This document shows, one piece after another, positions 23,250 to 31,188 of a stretch of 32,441 nt of DNA. The stretch comes from a virus. The notes below the pieces were generated by a model that was given only the letters and a program-made list of their open reading frames with translations, had not been told where the DNA came from and ran no database searches. Position numbers and translations under genes: made by a program. Every line of letters begins with the position of its first letter. Within the stretch, counting starts at the first letter, position 1. Where the stretch lies: the IMG/VR virus record IMGVR_UViG_3300028388_002207, positions 1-32,441 of that record; one strand, 5' to 3'.

Positions 23250-23689
23250 TGCGCAATGGCTGCTCTGACAGCCTGCTCCAAGGTGTCGAACAGCCTGCGC
23301 TCTTTCAAATGCAACGGACCCATCTTACAGGCGCAGTAGTACCCGTCCCATAGCTCGAACTTATAGGACAGCGGAGAGTAGAAGAGAAACCAGTATTTCC
23401 CTCCTGCCCTGTTCACTAGCCTTGCAGAAGCTAGTTGTTCCGGGCTTACGTTTGCAGAGAAACACCCTCTTAAGGACTCGTGTTTCTCACTGAACTTGCA
23501 TTCTATATAGACAGCTCTTCCTTCGTAACAAACGTGGAAGTCAGACTTCTGTTGGGGCAGATAATTGCCAGCTGAGCGAGTATCGTAGAAGCGCTCATAA
23601 GTTAGCTTTTCTTTTCTCTGGATTCCCTCCAGTACTTCTTGTGTTGCATCTTCTAGTTTTTTCCAGTGGTCTATCTTTTTAACTGGCAT
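23246..23689 (-). CDS. PD-(D/E)XK nuclease, Holliday-junction resolvase-like
   Basis: A 147-residue protein with the restriction-endonuclease fold signature: Asp50 in Q-K-S-D-F-H and E-C-K (Glu63, Lys65) in the following strand V-Y-I-E-C-K-F-S, preceded by an amphipathic helix. This spacing and size fit RecU-like resolvases or VRR-type nucleases. It is in the sbcCD operon, so a recombination-intermediate nuclease is plausible. The C-terminal half has a Trp/Tyr-rich strand and several Cys residues. The stop overlaps the sbcD start. The precise family is not certain. Confidence 0.75.
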   Translation of the reverse strand: MPVKKIDHWKKLEDATQEVLEGIQRKEKLTYERFYDTRSAGNYLPQQKSDFHVCYEGRAVYIECKFSEKHESLRGCFSANVSPEQLASARLVNRAGGKYWFLFYSPLSYKFELWDGYYCACKMGPLHLKERRLFDTLEQAVRAAIAQ

Positions 23690-23867
23690 TTAATCTTTCT
23701 CTTTCATGTAACAGTAAGTCTACAAGTTCGTCTTCTTCCTCTGTTAAATGCATAGTGTTATCAAGTAAAGATAGCCTTATCTTTAATTGGAGGTAAGTAA
23801 GTATACTAAGTAGCACCTGCTTATCGTTTAATGAGTCTAGTGGGGGCAGGCAACCGAAGTTATACAT
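23679..23867 (-). CDS. Small helical hypothetical protein
   Basis: A 62-residue protein predicted as mostly helical, acidic at the C-terminus (L-T-E-E-E-D-E-L-V-D-L-L-L-H-E-R). AGGTG precedes the ATG at a suitable distance. It lies between the DnaQ-like exonuclease and the PD-(D/E)XK nuclease and overlaps the latter's start by 11 bases, consistent with operon membership. No function recognised. Confidence 0.65.
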   Translation of the reverse strand: MYNFGCLPPLDSLNDKQVLLSILTYLQLKIRLSLLDNTMHLTEEEDELVDLLLHERERLNAS

Positions 23868-23875
23868 AACGACAC

Positions 23876-24592
23876 CTACTTTTCTAAGATGTAATCAATA
23901 GTAGCTCTAAGATCTGGACTCATACTGCCTTCTTGCTTGTTCATCCATACGGCCCAACTCCTAGGTACTTCGTCTATTAGCTTACCTTTATGCTTCCCAA
24001 ACGGCATAACAGAGAAAGGCGTTGGCTTCTTTAGCTGTTGCGACAAATCCTCATAAGACATGGTGAGCTTTTTCCGCATAGCCTCCATCACGTCTAACGT
24101 GGCCATCACGTCAACAGTCGCATCATGGGCACCCTCAAGCTCTTTCCCGATAAACACCTTGTAAAGATCTCCAAGCTTCCTGCTTTTCAAGTCAGGGAAG
24201 TACCTATTTGCTATCGTAAAGACGTCTATGTGGTCAATCCCCTCAAATACAGGATTACCCCCGTTACACTGGTCTATCATAGGCACGTCGAATGCTTGAC
24301 CGTTCATCGTGACTAGATAAGTCTTATCCATCTCTTTCATGGTCTTAACGATAAGATTTATTTGCCATGCAATAACTGTATATAGGGGCGCAGTCATTAC
24401 CTTGTCAGCAGTGATACCGTGTACATCGGATGCTCCCTTATCAATCTGCATCAGAGGGTTAACGTAAGTATTCAGGATGACGTACTTACTTTTGTCTTGA
24501 TCAGTCGTGTAAGCTAGGCAAGCCTGCACAGGACGGTCCTTGTGAGGCTTTACGCCGGTCGTCTCTAGGTCGAACCCAATAAAAATAGTCAT
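23876..24592 (-). CDS. DnaQ-like 3'-5' exonuclease fused to DUF3820
   Basis: A 238-residue protein: an N-terminal DEDDh exonuclease domain (F-D-L-E-T-T-G with Asp8 and Glu10, N-G-Q-A-F-D-V-P in the middle, A-H-D-A-T-V-D-V-M-A-T as the third motif) and a C-terminal DUF3820 module (about residues 190-238, P-F-G-K-H-K-G-K-L-I-D-E-V-P). The domain pair is a known phage architecture. It probably digests 3' ends in replication or repair. Its start overlaps the endolysin stop in ATGA. Since the polymerase already has its own 3'-5' exonuclease domain, this enzyme more likely serves repair or nucleotide recycling. Confidence 0.9.
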   Translation of the reverse strand: MTIFIGFDLETTGVKPHKDRPVQACLAYTTDQDKSKYVILNTYVNPLMQIDKGASDVHGITADKVMTAPLYTVIAWQINLIVKTMKEMDKTYLVTMNGQAFDVPMIDQCNGGNPVFEGIDHIDVFTIANRYFPDLKSRKLGDLYKVFIGKELEGAHDATVDVMATLDVMEAMRKKLTMSYEDLSQQLKKPTPFSVMPFGKHKGKLIDEVPRSWAVWMNKQEGSMSPDLRATIDYILEK

Positions 24593-25392
24593 CCTACGAT
24601 CCCATCCACCATGTCTAGATATGCTCCGTGAACCCAGCCACCGATTCTACCATCATAGGTTTTTACTTCAAACCAATCCTCATGGTTGCCAACGATCAAA
24701 ACTTCAGCATTCTTATAGAGAATATCTATTCTGTTGTACTTAACTGAAGGGCCAGTGCGCACGTTCAGACCGTAAGCAGTTACTCTGCCTACTTGCATGT
24801 TAATACCAGATTCAGTTACTGAGTAGTCGTAAGCTGCAGACTCCACTACCTCGTTAAATTTCCTATACTCACCGTAATAATACTGAACTCTTTCAAGAAA
24901 GTGTTCTTCTACTTGCTGCCAAGTCTTTGAGACATCCCAAGGAAGAACCATCACGTCCCATTTATTTCTCTGATCAATACCCCACTTTTCTTCCACCATC
25001 CCATGATTGGCTATAGTCTTATGGTTAACGCCCATGAAATTACAACGATAAGCAATTTCAGCACAGACTCTACAGCCCAGCTCATATTGGGCATGGGTGA
25101 TTGGGTCAGTTCCTCGGACAAAGGGCTTCTCTCTGGAGCCGGCCATGCCTGCTAGAGCTACCCCAACTGTCTTAGTGTTAGCACGCCTGCAGTGTGCTGC
25201 ATACCGCCCATCACTGGTATTGTCGTTGTCTTCAATCTTGTTATGACCGTAGACCAACGTCAGGTCTTGATCAATAATGAAATGATAGAACTGCCTATCG
25301 TGGTTGGTAGACTTTCTATCTCCTGCAGTCCAATGTAGCACCAACCGCTTCGGGTTTCCGTTAATGTACTCGTCTTTGATTAGAAATTTCAT
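24589..25392 (-). CDS. Endolysin: N-acetylmuramoyl-L-alanine amidase with SH3b domain
   Basis: A 267-residue protein with an amidase_2 domain (about 1-155): V-L-H-W-T-A-G with His20, Y-H-F-I-I-D, A-A-H-C, and H130 with K144-W-D146 as the probable second zinc ligand, catalytic Lys and third ligand (as K-x-C in T7 lysozyme). It ends in a bacterial SH3 domain (about 207-262: L-N-V-R-T-G-P-S, W-F-E-V, G-G-W-V-H-G-A-Y-L). Its start has AGGAG seven bases upstream, ten bases after the polymerase stop. It should cleave peptidoglycan at lysis. Its place in the replication operon, away from the holin, is unusual; T7 gene 3.5 is a parallel. No signal peptide. Confidence 0.9.
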   Translation of the reverse strand: MKFLIKDEYINGNPKRLVLHWTAGDRKSTNHDRQFYHFIIDQDLTLVYGHNKIEDNDNTSDGRYAAHCRRANTKTVGVALAGMAGSREKPFVRGTDPITHAQYELGCRVCAEIAYRCNFMGVNHKTIANHGMVEEKWGIDQRNKWDVMVLPWDVSKTWQQVEEHFLERVQYYYGEYRKFNEVVESAAYDYSVTESGINMQVGRVTAYGLNVRTGPSVKYNRIDILYKNAEVLIVGNHEDWFEVKTYDGRIGGWVHGAYLDMVDGIVG

Positions 25393-25402
25393 TTCTGCTC
25401 TC

Positions 25403-28400
25403 CTAAATGTTGTGACCTAGTTTCTCAAGTGCCTGTTGAATAGATTCTCTATCAACAGAATCAAGTTCGATCTGGTCTCCCCAAGTATTACCTATCTCCA
25501 CGTCAATCAGCAGACCCACTGGGTATCCAGGAGGAGTGATTTGCATTACATCTTTCATCTCCATCACGTAATCAACAGCCTTACTGACTGGTACCCTAGA
25601 CGTGAACTCGTCATAAATAGGTTTGATGCTTTTCATCCCATGCTTAGCAACCAGACCTCTGTCCCGTATCTTCTGTCGAGCCTCCTTAAGAATATCAGCA
25701 GCAGTACCCTGAATAACTGCATTAACTAGCTGCCTTTCCATTCGCTGAACTTCTTGCTTGTCTGAAGACCACAGCTCTTTGGTGGCGTGGCGTCTATTCC
25801 CGTAAGCAGTTTCGCTGTATCCAACTTCCTTGGCCTTGTAGATTACTTCTTTCTGCCATGGCTGAATACGATTGTACATGGAGAAAGTGTTATTGAGCAG
25901 TGCCTCTGCCAACTTAATATCAACCAACAAGTTCTTTGCCAATGTGTGTTCAGTACCACCATAAGCCAAACCAAAGTTAGTTGCTTTGGCATATTTAGCT
26001 CTAACCGCATTTATGTAACTATTTAGTTTATGTTTCTTGTCTTTACGGATCTCCATAAATTCTTCATACGACATAACTCCAATTGCTGGACCATCCAGGT
26101 GAGGCATAACGGAAGGTGCGATCCTCGACCCAGTTACAGAGTGAATATCTTTTCTAGGGTTAGAGGTAAAGGCATCAAGAAGTGCCGGATCTTTGCTCTC
26201 ACAAGCCAGAATCAGAAGCTCTTGGGACTGCCAGTCGATAGAAACGTAGACATGCGGTTCTTCATCACGCTTTCCTGTCGCAATGAACAAGTTCCTAATC
26301 TTGTTCTCTTCTTTATGACTAACGGCCAACACATTAGGAGCACCACCAGCAGGTCTGCGAGTAACGGTCCCACAGTTTTTAATCTGCGGATGAAGAAGAC
26401 CATCTCTAGGATGAACCCAGTTTGGGTATGGCGTGTAATAGAGGCTAATGTTCTGACCAGCAGCTGCGGCTCTCATATAAGCCTCTAAAGGCTGGCGTCT
26501 CCAGTCTTTCTTGTCAGAAATATCGAAAGCAAATGCAGATTGTATCGCTTTTACCCCTGTCCCAGGGCTGCCAGGGAGCTTGTGCCTCTGTCTCAAGCTG
26601 CCTTTCTGCTTCTTGCTCCTATGCCTGATAGGTAATTTAAGTTTGCAGTACAGAAGCTCCTGCATCTGCTTAGGTGAGCCGAAGTTGAACTCATCTCCGT
26701 GCTCGCTAACCAGTTTCTTCTTGCCAGAAAAGAACGGGGCTGCAAAATTTTTCAGCGCTTCATATTCTGGTCCTTTACGTTTAGTACTTCCCAACACATG
26801 CCTAGCAGAGAATACAAGACCAGCAAATAGATGGAGCGCATTTGCTTCTGCTTCCATCTTTTTTTCTCTAAGCTCGTCAACATGGTCTTGTACATAGCAC
26901 TCCCAATCCTCTACCTCTGAAGCTTTAATAGACGTTAGTTTGGGGGCACCTTTAGAGATACCTTGAGCAACTTTAGTGATATTTGTTGAAGTACTTACGA
27001 ACTCAACCTCTTTGTATTCGCTTTTATGTGGCGTATAGAAGCAAGCTTCCCACACACTCTTCCACATCTCACCTTTCTTCTGATTGATGTACTGCTCAAC
27101 TTCTGAAGCTGTCGCTAACTTAGCGGATTTCTGCATGTCTGCAGCTTTAGCCCGCAACTCTTCAAGCCTCTCTTTAAATAGTGTAGTTGCGGCTGCCATA
27201 TTCTCTTCTTGAGAATACTTGCCAAGATGCTCAGTTAACGCATCTCCGAGGGTCTGCCTAGCCTCCGAGATCTTTGCCTGATCTTCCTCCAATAACCGAG
27301 GAATTTCTTCTGAAGCTAGCGGAGTACCAGCGATAAAAGAGTACGTGTCGTCAATGATAGGCTCTACTTCCCTACTAACGTAGAAGTCCCACATCTTTTC
27401 ACATTGGAGCTGCAGCTTCAGAATTTCAGACAAGATAACAGTGACTAACGAATCATCGCAGGCATAATTAAGAACATATTCTGCGGTGAGTTCGTTCATC
27501 TTCAAACCATTCGTAGTCTCCTGATATGAAGCCTGCTTGTAATTTAAACAGCGTTTAGATAAATCCTTAAGACCGACTTCTTCATTCTCATCAGCGTACA
27601 TCGCCATGATGGCTGTATCCATAGGGGCCTTAGGCCATACACTCAGGTTCAGGACAGTTACAGCCGTCTCATAAGCAGCGTTATGAACAACCGTATCTTT
27701 CTTATCGAGAAGAGAGATGATCCAGTTGCCCCATTCGATAGGAAAGTTATTAGTTTCTATGTGGTCAAATGGGATGTAAACAGTTTTCTCGTTATTTCTA
27801 CCGTAGCATATAGAAATGCCTGCCAGCTTCTGCTCTAAGACATCAACGTAATCTTTGTTCTTTGCTGCAATCCGAAGGTTTTCATGCTGTTCGTTATCCG
27901 ATGCTTCGTAGTCCCAAGCAACTACAGGTGATTCTAGGATTTCCTTAGCAATCTCGCTAGTTAGGCGTTGGTGTTTACTACTGTCAATCAACTCGAACAC
28001 CGGCATAAAGTGCTTAATGCGCTCGTAGTAGAAAGGTATACCAGCTTCTGCCAGACTAGCCTTAAGAGCCTCGTGATCTGGTACTACAGCCTGCCATTGC
28101 GGGCGTTTAGGCTCGCCCATATAAGCCCCATAGCAGGCTTCAGGGTTGGTCTTTGCCAGACGATACCCAAGCCTCCACTCAGACCAGTGCTCAAGCAGCA
28201 TCAAGAGCACTTTGTCGTCGGTTGCTTTGTGTGCTGCCTCTACCGTCTTAAAGTCGTTAGTAGCAACACACGTCTCAAGCTGCTCCAACCCCTCAATGCC
28301 GTAGCTTTCTAACAGATGTGTGAACTTGGCAGGGCCAAACCCAGTAACGCCTTTGTACCCGTCGCTGCTGTCACCACAGAGAGATTTGTGAAGAGCGATA

Positions 28401-28948
28401 AACCTAATAGGTGTACCTTTGTTGGTCTTCTCCCCTACGTAGTCTGTTTCGTATAGATAGGATTTCCCAGCGTGGTTGATAGAAACTTTAGGAGATAGGA
28501 GCTGGATCAGATCCTCATCACCAGTAAAGATTTCCATCGTAGCATCAAGCCGCTCCGAGAGAAGTGCTATGATGTCATCAGCTTCTTCCCCCATGACGTG
28601 AACGAACTTAGAGCCTAGGTTAAGCAGGATTTTCTTCAGTATCTCATAGGCTTTATTGATTTCTGCTCGCCTAATTTCAGAGCTTTTCTTTTCTTTGCGT
28701 GATTTCTTATAGTCTGCGAACATCCTAGTTCTGTAGGTGTTTCCTTTATCTTCTACGCAGATAATGTCTGCCGGTACTACACCTCCATTAAACAAGTTCT
28801 GGTAGAAGCTGGTGAAAACCTGATTGACCATATCAGGTGCTGACACGATAGATAGATTACCCTCTTCGTCTTCAATAGTCTTGTCAGCTACCGACCCATA
28901 ACGGATCAAGATCCCTCGATAATCAATGATCTTGTAATGCTTACGCAT
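25403..28948 (-). CDS. polA: DNA polymerase I, FEN + 3'-5' exo + polymerase domains
   Basis: An 1181-residue family A polymerase. Domains: 5' nuclease (about 1-290; G-E-E-A-D-D at 120-125, [15 protein letters not shown]); 3'-5' exonuclease (about 335-515; Asp346/Glu348, H-N-A-A-Y-E with Glu427 in place of the usual Asp, Y495-x-x-x-D499); a long segment (about 515-750); then thumb motif F-N-F-G-S-P-K-Q at 754, motif A D-W-Q-S-Q-E-L (Asp905), motif [11 protein letters not shown] (Lys988), motif C Y-D-E (Asp1113, Glu1114), where Tyr1112 replaces the common His. It is about 250 residues longer than E. coli Pol I, mostly from the pre-thumb insertion. Phage replicative polymerase. Confidence 0.94.
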   Translation of the reverse strand: MRKHYKIIDYRGILIRYGSVADKTIEDEEGNLSIVSAPDMVNQVFTSFYQNLFNGGVVPADIICVEDKGNTYRTRMFADYKKSRKEKKSSEIRRAEINKAYEILKKILLNLGSKFVHVMGEEADDIIALLSERLDATMEIFTGDEDLIQLLSPKVSINHAGKSYLYETDYVGEKTNKGTPIRFIALHKSLCGDSSDGYKGVTGFGPAKFTHLLESYGIEGLEQLETCVATNDFKTVEAAHKATDDKVLLMLLEHWSEWRLGYRLAKTNPEACYGAYMGEPKRPQWQAVVPDHEALKASLAEAGIPFYYERIKHFMPVFELIDSSKHQRLTSEIAKEILESPVVAWDYEASDNEQHENLRIAAKNKDYVDVLEQKLAGISICYGRNNEKTVYIPFDHIETNNFPIEWGNWIISLLDKKDTVVHNAAYETAVTVLNLSVWPKAPMDTAIMAMYADENEEVGLKDLSKRCLNYKQASYQETTNGLKMNELTAEYVLNYACDDSLVTVILSEILKLQLQCEKMWDFYVSREVEPIIDDTYSFIAGTPLASEEIPRLLEEDQAKISEARQTLGDALTEHLGKYSQEENMAAATTLFKERLEELRAKAADMQKSAKLATASEVEQYINQKKGEMWKSVWEACFYTPHKSEYKEVEFVSTSTNITKVAQGISKGAPKLTSIKASEVEDWECYVQDHVDELREKKMEAEANALHLFAGLVFSARHVLGSTKRKGPEYEALKNFAAPFFSGKKKLVSEHGDEFNFGSPKQMQELLYCKLKLPIRHRSKKQKGSLRQRHKLPGSPGTGVKAIQSAFAFDISDKKDWRRQPLEAYMRAAAAGQNISLYYTPYPNWVHPRDGLLHPQIKNCGTVTRRPAGGAPNVLAVSHKEENKIRNLFIATGKRDEEPHVYVSIDWQSQELLILACESKDPALLDAFTSNPRKDIHSVTGSRIAPSVMPHLDGPAIGVMSYEEFMEIRKDKKHKLNSYINAVRAKYAKATNFGLAYGGTEHTLAKNLLVDIKLAEALLNNTFSMYNRIQPWQKEVIYKAKEVGYSETAYGNRRHATKELWSSDKQEVQRMERQLVNAVIQGTAADILKEARQKIRDRGLVAKHGMKSIKPIYDEFTSRVPVSKAVDYVMEMKDVMQITPPGYPVGLLIDVEIGNTWGDQIELDSVDRESIQQALEKLGHNI

Positions 28949-29141
28949 TCTTTTCTTCCCACTTTTCTAACGCAGCTGCTGGGTAGATTTGCACAGACCC
29001 GGATTCAAATGCACTTTCAACACAGTATCCTTCTGGGTTTAGCTTGGTGCTGTAGGTGCCTACAACAGTACCGTGCCATTGAGATCCTTTGATCTTCTTA
29101 ACCTTGTCACCAAGGCTAAATTTTTTGTTTCTGTCGCTCAT
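28941..29141 (-). CDS. R67/DfrB-type (type II) dihydrofolate reductase homologue
   Basis: A 66-residue SH3-like protein that aligns along most of its length with plasmid type II DHFR (R67/DfrB). G-D-K-V-K-K, Q-W-H-G, V-V-G-x-Y-x-T, L-N-P-E-G-Y, V-E-S and [12 protein letters not shown] are shared. The residues known to line the R67 active site (Lys32, Ser65, Gln67, Ile68, Tyr69) map to Lys16, Ser49, Gln51, Ile52 and Tyr53. R67 works as a tetramer making tetrahydrofolate and is insensitive to trimethoprim. It sits between a MazG-like gene and the polymerase, overlapping both, so supply of thymidylate precursors during replication is a fitting role. Activity not shown; the R67 comparison is from memory. 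Confidence 0.85.
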   Translation of the reverse strand: MSDRNKKFSLGDKVKKIKGSQWHGTVVGTYSTKLNPEGYCVESAFESGSVQIYPAAALEKWEEKNA

Positions 29142-29659
29142 CGATTGTCGCCGTCTCCTTGAATAACTCCGCGAGCTTTTCTTGAAGAAAGCTTATTGAC
29201 ATTTGTGTCTAGGATCTCTTGCATATCTCCTGTAGTAAAAGTGACATGCTTTAAGATTAGCAGGGTTGAGAGATAAATGTCACCTAACTTATATTCATTA
29301 TCATCTCTTAGATACTTCTTACAAGATTCTGCAACAGTCTTAATGTTTTCAACATAATTAAAAAACGGCTGTCCATCTACTACGTTTAGCAGCTTTGGGT
29401 TTTTTTCTAACTCAGCCTGAAGAGCAGACAACCACGAATTGCCAGTAATGTTCCCGCATGTAAAGATCAAACGAACTCCGTACCAGTATACATCCCCAGC
29501 TTCCTTAAGAATTTCTTCCTCACCATCGCACTCCAACCACTCTGCGTATTCTCCAATCAAACCAAAGCAAAGGTAAGAAAGCTCGTCTGGATTTCCTGTC
29601 CCCATCCCAGGGTATACAGCAGTAGAGTTAGTGAACAGCAGGTATTCAGTCAAGTTCAT
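29138..29659 (-). CDS. MazG-like nucleotide pyrophosphohydrolase
   Basis: A 173-residue all-alpha NTP pyrophosphohydrolase. Metal-binding helix pairs E-x-x-E (Glu37, Glu40 in L-I-G-E-Y-A-E) and E-x-x-D (Glu53, Asp56 in K-E-A-G-D-V-Y-W-Y) are intact. The C-terminal N-x-x-K-L-x-x-R-x-x-R-G segment is also typical. The start ATG 29659 has GGAG at seven bases; a GTG/upstream start would lie inside the previous gene. It likely hydrolyses (d)NTPs or alarmones to NMP and PPi, adjusting the pool for the phage polymerase or countering stress signalling. It lies directly upstream of the DHFR-like gene, overlapping by four bases. Substrate unknown. Confidence 0.85.
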   Translation of the reverse strand: MNLTEYLLFTNSTAVYPGMGTGNPDELSYLCFGLIGEYAEWLECDGEEEILKEAGDVYWYGVRLIFTCGNITGNSWLSALQAELEKNPKLLNVVDGQPFFNYVENIKTVAESCKKYLRDDNEYKLGDIYLSTLLILKHVTFTTGDMQEILDTNVNKLSSRKARGVIQGDGDNR

Positions 29660-29864
29660 TGATGAACTCCTCAATATCGATGATAGTTTGTTCTAGATAG
29701 TTGAGTGCGAAATTGCCAGCAAAGGAACTAGCCCTGTTCCTGAAGTAAGCTTCCACATTTTTCTTGGAGTCTTTAGCTTTTACCAACAGATCCTCAGCAA
29801 TAAATTTTGCGAGAACAGGATCAGCTTCCGGTATTTTAAACGTTACTACCTTTTCGTTAATCAT
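29646..29864 (-). CDS. Small hypothetical protein
   Basis: A 72-residue helical protein with no recognisable motif. An N-terminal strand (E-K-V-V-T-F-K-I-P) is followed by two or three helices and an acidic C-terminus. It lies between the XRE regulator and the MazG-like gene with short overlaps on both sides, consistent with operon membership. It might be a small structural partner or inhibitor, but nothing in the sequence says so. Confidence 0.7.
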   Translation of the reverse strand: MINEKVVTFKIPEADPVLAKFIAEDLLVKAKDSKKNVEAYFRNRASSFAGNFALNYLEQTIIDIEEFINELD

Positions 29865-30156
29865 CGTAGTTAAGCTCTCCTAGCTGAGCGTCATAATAGT
29901 CTTTTAGCTCCTTTAAACAAAGCAGTTCTTCTACTGGGGTCTTCAGGTAATAAGCTAGAATAACTGCTACATCATTAGGTAGGGTTCTAATACCTTGCTC
30001 GTAGTTACTTATCCTGCTCTTACTAAGCCTCCCTCCTGTAGCTCTAGATAGCTGTCCTAGAGTGATATCCATAGATTCTCTCACGGCTTTAAGCTTTCCT
30101 CCTACATGCTTATTGAAGTCACTAATTCTTTCAAGTTTCTTTTCTTCATTCATCAT
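29857..30156 (-). CDS. XRE-family (Cro/CI-type) transcriptional regulator
   Basis: A 99-residue protein with an HTH_3 domain at about residues 20-75: K-L-K-A-V-R-E-S-M-D-I-T-L-G-Q-L-S-R-A-T, S-K-S-R-I-S-N-Y-E-Q-G-I-R and P-N-D-V-A-V-I-L-A-Y-Y-L. This is a standard Cro/CI helix-turn-helix; there is no separate effector domain, only a short acidic tail. Start ATG 30156 is chosen because AAAGG lies eight bases upstream; the GTG at 30165 is closer than the site permits. It probably regulates early transcription, perhaps through the nearby palindrome (30729-30741), although that link is a guess. Confidence 0.85.
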   Translation of the reverse strand: MMNEEKKLERISDFNKHVGGKLKAVRESMDITLGQLSRATGGRLSKSRISNYEQGIRTLPNDVAVILAYYLKTPVEELLCLKELKDYYDAQLGELNYDD

Positions 30157-30517
30157 TGTTGTCACCTTTAAAGTTGACTAAGTCTTTATAATCTTCAAGC
30201 AATTCATGCATGTTATCATGCGGATTAATACAAAACCCCAAGTCGTCTAACGAAAAACAGATGTCGCTGCATTCCTCACAAAAATATTTATCTGCTAGTG
30301 GAATCTCCCCTTCCTCAGTGTATATCTTCAGCTCTATTTCTGTGGCAGGTATTTTAAACCGCTTCACCACGGAACAGATAGCGCCCACTTCTATCAGAGT
30401 GTTGCAGCTCATGCATCTCTGTCTTTTCTTTGTATTTAGGTTGGTGTAATTTTCAGGCTGATAAGCTACTGTTGTTCCCGGTTCTGGGTCAAAATCGCAG
30501 TAACACGATAGTCCCAT
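30146..30517 (-). CDS. Cys-rich putative zinc-binding protein
   Basis: A 123-residue acidic protein with three Cys clusters: C-Y-C at residues 5-7, C-M-S-C (about 35-38) and C-E-E-C-S-D-I-C (about 80-87), consistent with a zinc ribbon or treble clef. It overlaps the XRE gene by 11 bases. Function unknown; proteins of this kind are common in phage early regions. A large stem-loop (30545-30602) lies upstream in its leader. Confidence 0.7.
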   Translation of the reverse strand: MGLSCYCDFDPEPGTTVAYQPENYTNLNTKKRQRCMSCNTLIEVGAICSVVKRFKIPATEIELKIYTEEGEIPLADKYFCEECSDICFSLDDLGFCINPHDNMHELLEDYKDLVNFKGDNNDE

Positions 30518-30544
30518 AGATCTATTCCTCAGCTATTAAAAGGA

Positions 30545-30602
30545 GCCCCCACCACACGCACACCAGACAGAACAGATTGATTAAAAAACGTGCAGTGGGG
30601 GC
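30545..30602. other. Large stem-loop with GC-rich arms
   Basis: An inverted repeat of 14-base arms (30545-30558 and 30589-30602): 8 bp perfect GCCCCCAC/GTGGGGGC, a 2x2 CA/CA mismatch, then 4 bp CACG/CGTG, closing a loop of 30 bases that contains a T6 on the - strand. It lies between the tRNA-Arg and the Cys-rich gene. Possibilities are transcript processing, a terminator (TCCTTTTAA follows on the - strand) or a leader element. Confidence 0.6.
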
Positions 30603-30608
30603 ATTGCT

Positions 30609-30685
30609 TGGCACCCCCGGTAGGATTCGAACCCACAACCTAAGGATTAGAACTCCTTTGCTCTATCCAGTTGAGCTACGGGGGC
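30609..30685 (-). tRNA. tRNA-Arg (anticodon TCT)
   Basis: Read on the - strand: acceptor stem GCCCCCG with CGGGGGT (one G-U pair), D arm GCTC-GAGC, anticodon stem AAGGA/TCCTT with loop GTTCTAA (anticodon TCT), T arm GTGGG-TTCGAAT-CCTAC, discriminator G and encoded CCA. It reads AGA, a codon that is frequent in the AT-richer genes of this phage and infrequent in many proteobacterial hosts, so it probably supports translation of phage genes. Confidence 0.95.
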
Positions 30686-30687
30686 TG

Positions 30688-30716
30688 AAAATTAGACGTG
30701 GCCGTACTCTAATTTT
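30688..30716. other. AT-rich 9-bp hairpin next to tRNA-Arg
   Basis: A perfect 9-bp inverted repeat (AAAATTAGA/TCTAATTTT) with an 11-base loop lies two bases upstream of the tRNA-Arg 5' end. On the + strand it is followed by a T-rich tract (30713-30728). It could be a transcript-processing signal for tRNA maturation, or a terminator for unseen + strand transcription. Confidence 0.55.
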
Positions 30717-30726
30717 TATTTTTTAT

Positions 30727-31047
30727 TTATTGTGACACAATGAGAGTTTCTTTATTTGCTAATGGGTCTGGTTGTGCAAAATACCGTTGTTTCATCCTGT
30801 CTCTGTCCTTAGCAGTAGGATCAGGCAGCTCGTACGTACCTGTATGAGTACTATCGTACCTATCTTCCCAGAACCTAGGGTCCGTCACATGTTCCTTTAA
30901 CCATGGTGTCACTGCTTCTAGCATCCTAGGTAGCATATGCGTCATCAGTCCTGGATGCCCAGAGATCCATTCAAGATCTTCGTAGACATGTCCCATCTCA
31001 GTATGAAGACGCTCGGTTGTCAAGTTTCTTAGTCGTTGTATATCCAC
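30727..31047 (-). CDS. Hypothetical phage protein
   Basis: A 106-residue protein starting at GTG 31047 with a strong AAAGGAG site seven bases upstream. It is helical in its first half (M-G-H-V-Y-E-D-L-E-W-I) with an H-M-L-P-R-M-L-E-A-V-T-P-W-L segment, and proline/charged in its second half. It lies between two tRNA genes. I recognise no catalytic motif and no named family with confidence. Confidence 0.75.
   Translation of the reverse strand: MDIQRLRNLTTERLHTEMGHVYEDLEWISGHPGLMTHMLPRMLEAVTPWLKEHVTDPRFWEDRYDSTHTGTYELPDPTAKDRDRMKQRYFAQPDPLANKETLIVSQ
30729..30741. promoter_or_regulatory. Operator-like perfect palindrome
   Basis: ATTGTG-A-CACAAT is a perfect palindrome of 6+1+6 bases at the very end of the 106-residue gene, next to a long A/T tract and upstream (on the - strand) of tRNA-Arg, the Cys-rich gene and the XRE regulator. 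It may be a regulator binding site. No clear sigma-70 promoter pair is visible, so this is tentative. Confidence 0.35.
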
Positions 31048-31079
31048 AGTATATCTCCTTTACTTTGTTGTTGGTTAGT

Positions 31080-31156
31080 TGGTGGGCCAGGAAGGATTCG
31101 AACCTTCTATCTTCCGGTTATGAGCCGGTCGCGTATACCACTTATGCCTCTGGCCC
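31080..31156 (-). tRNA. tRNA with CAT anticodon (Met or Ile2)
   Basis: Read on the - strand: acceptor GGGCCAG/CTGGCCC, anticodon loop CTCATAA (anticodon CAT), T arm GAAGG-TTCGAAT-CCTTC, discriminator A and encoded CCA. The D stem has one mismatch and the outermost anticodon-stem pair is not Watson-Crick. The normal G1-C72 pair argues against an initiator tRNA. It could be elongator Met, or an Ile tRNA in which the C is changed to lysidine; the sequence alone does not decide. Confidence 0.88.
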
Positions 31157-31188
31157 TGATAAGCTTGGCGGATTCTATTATCTCATTG

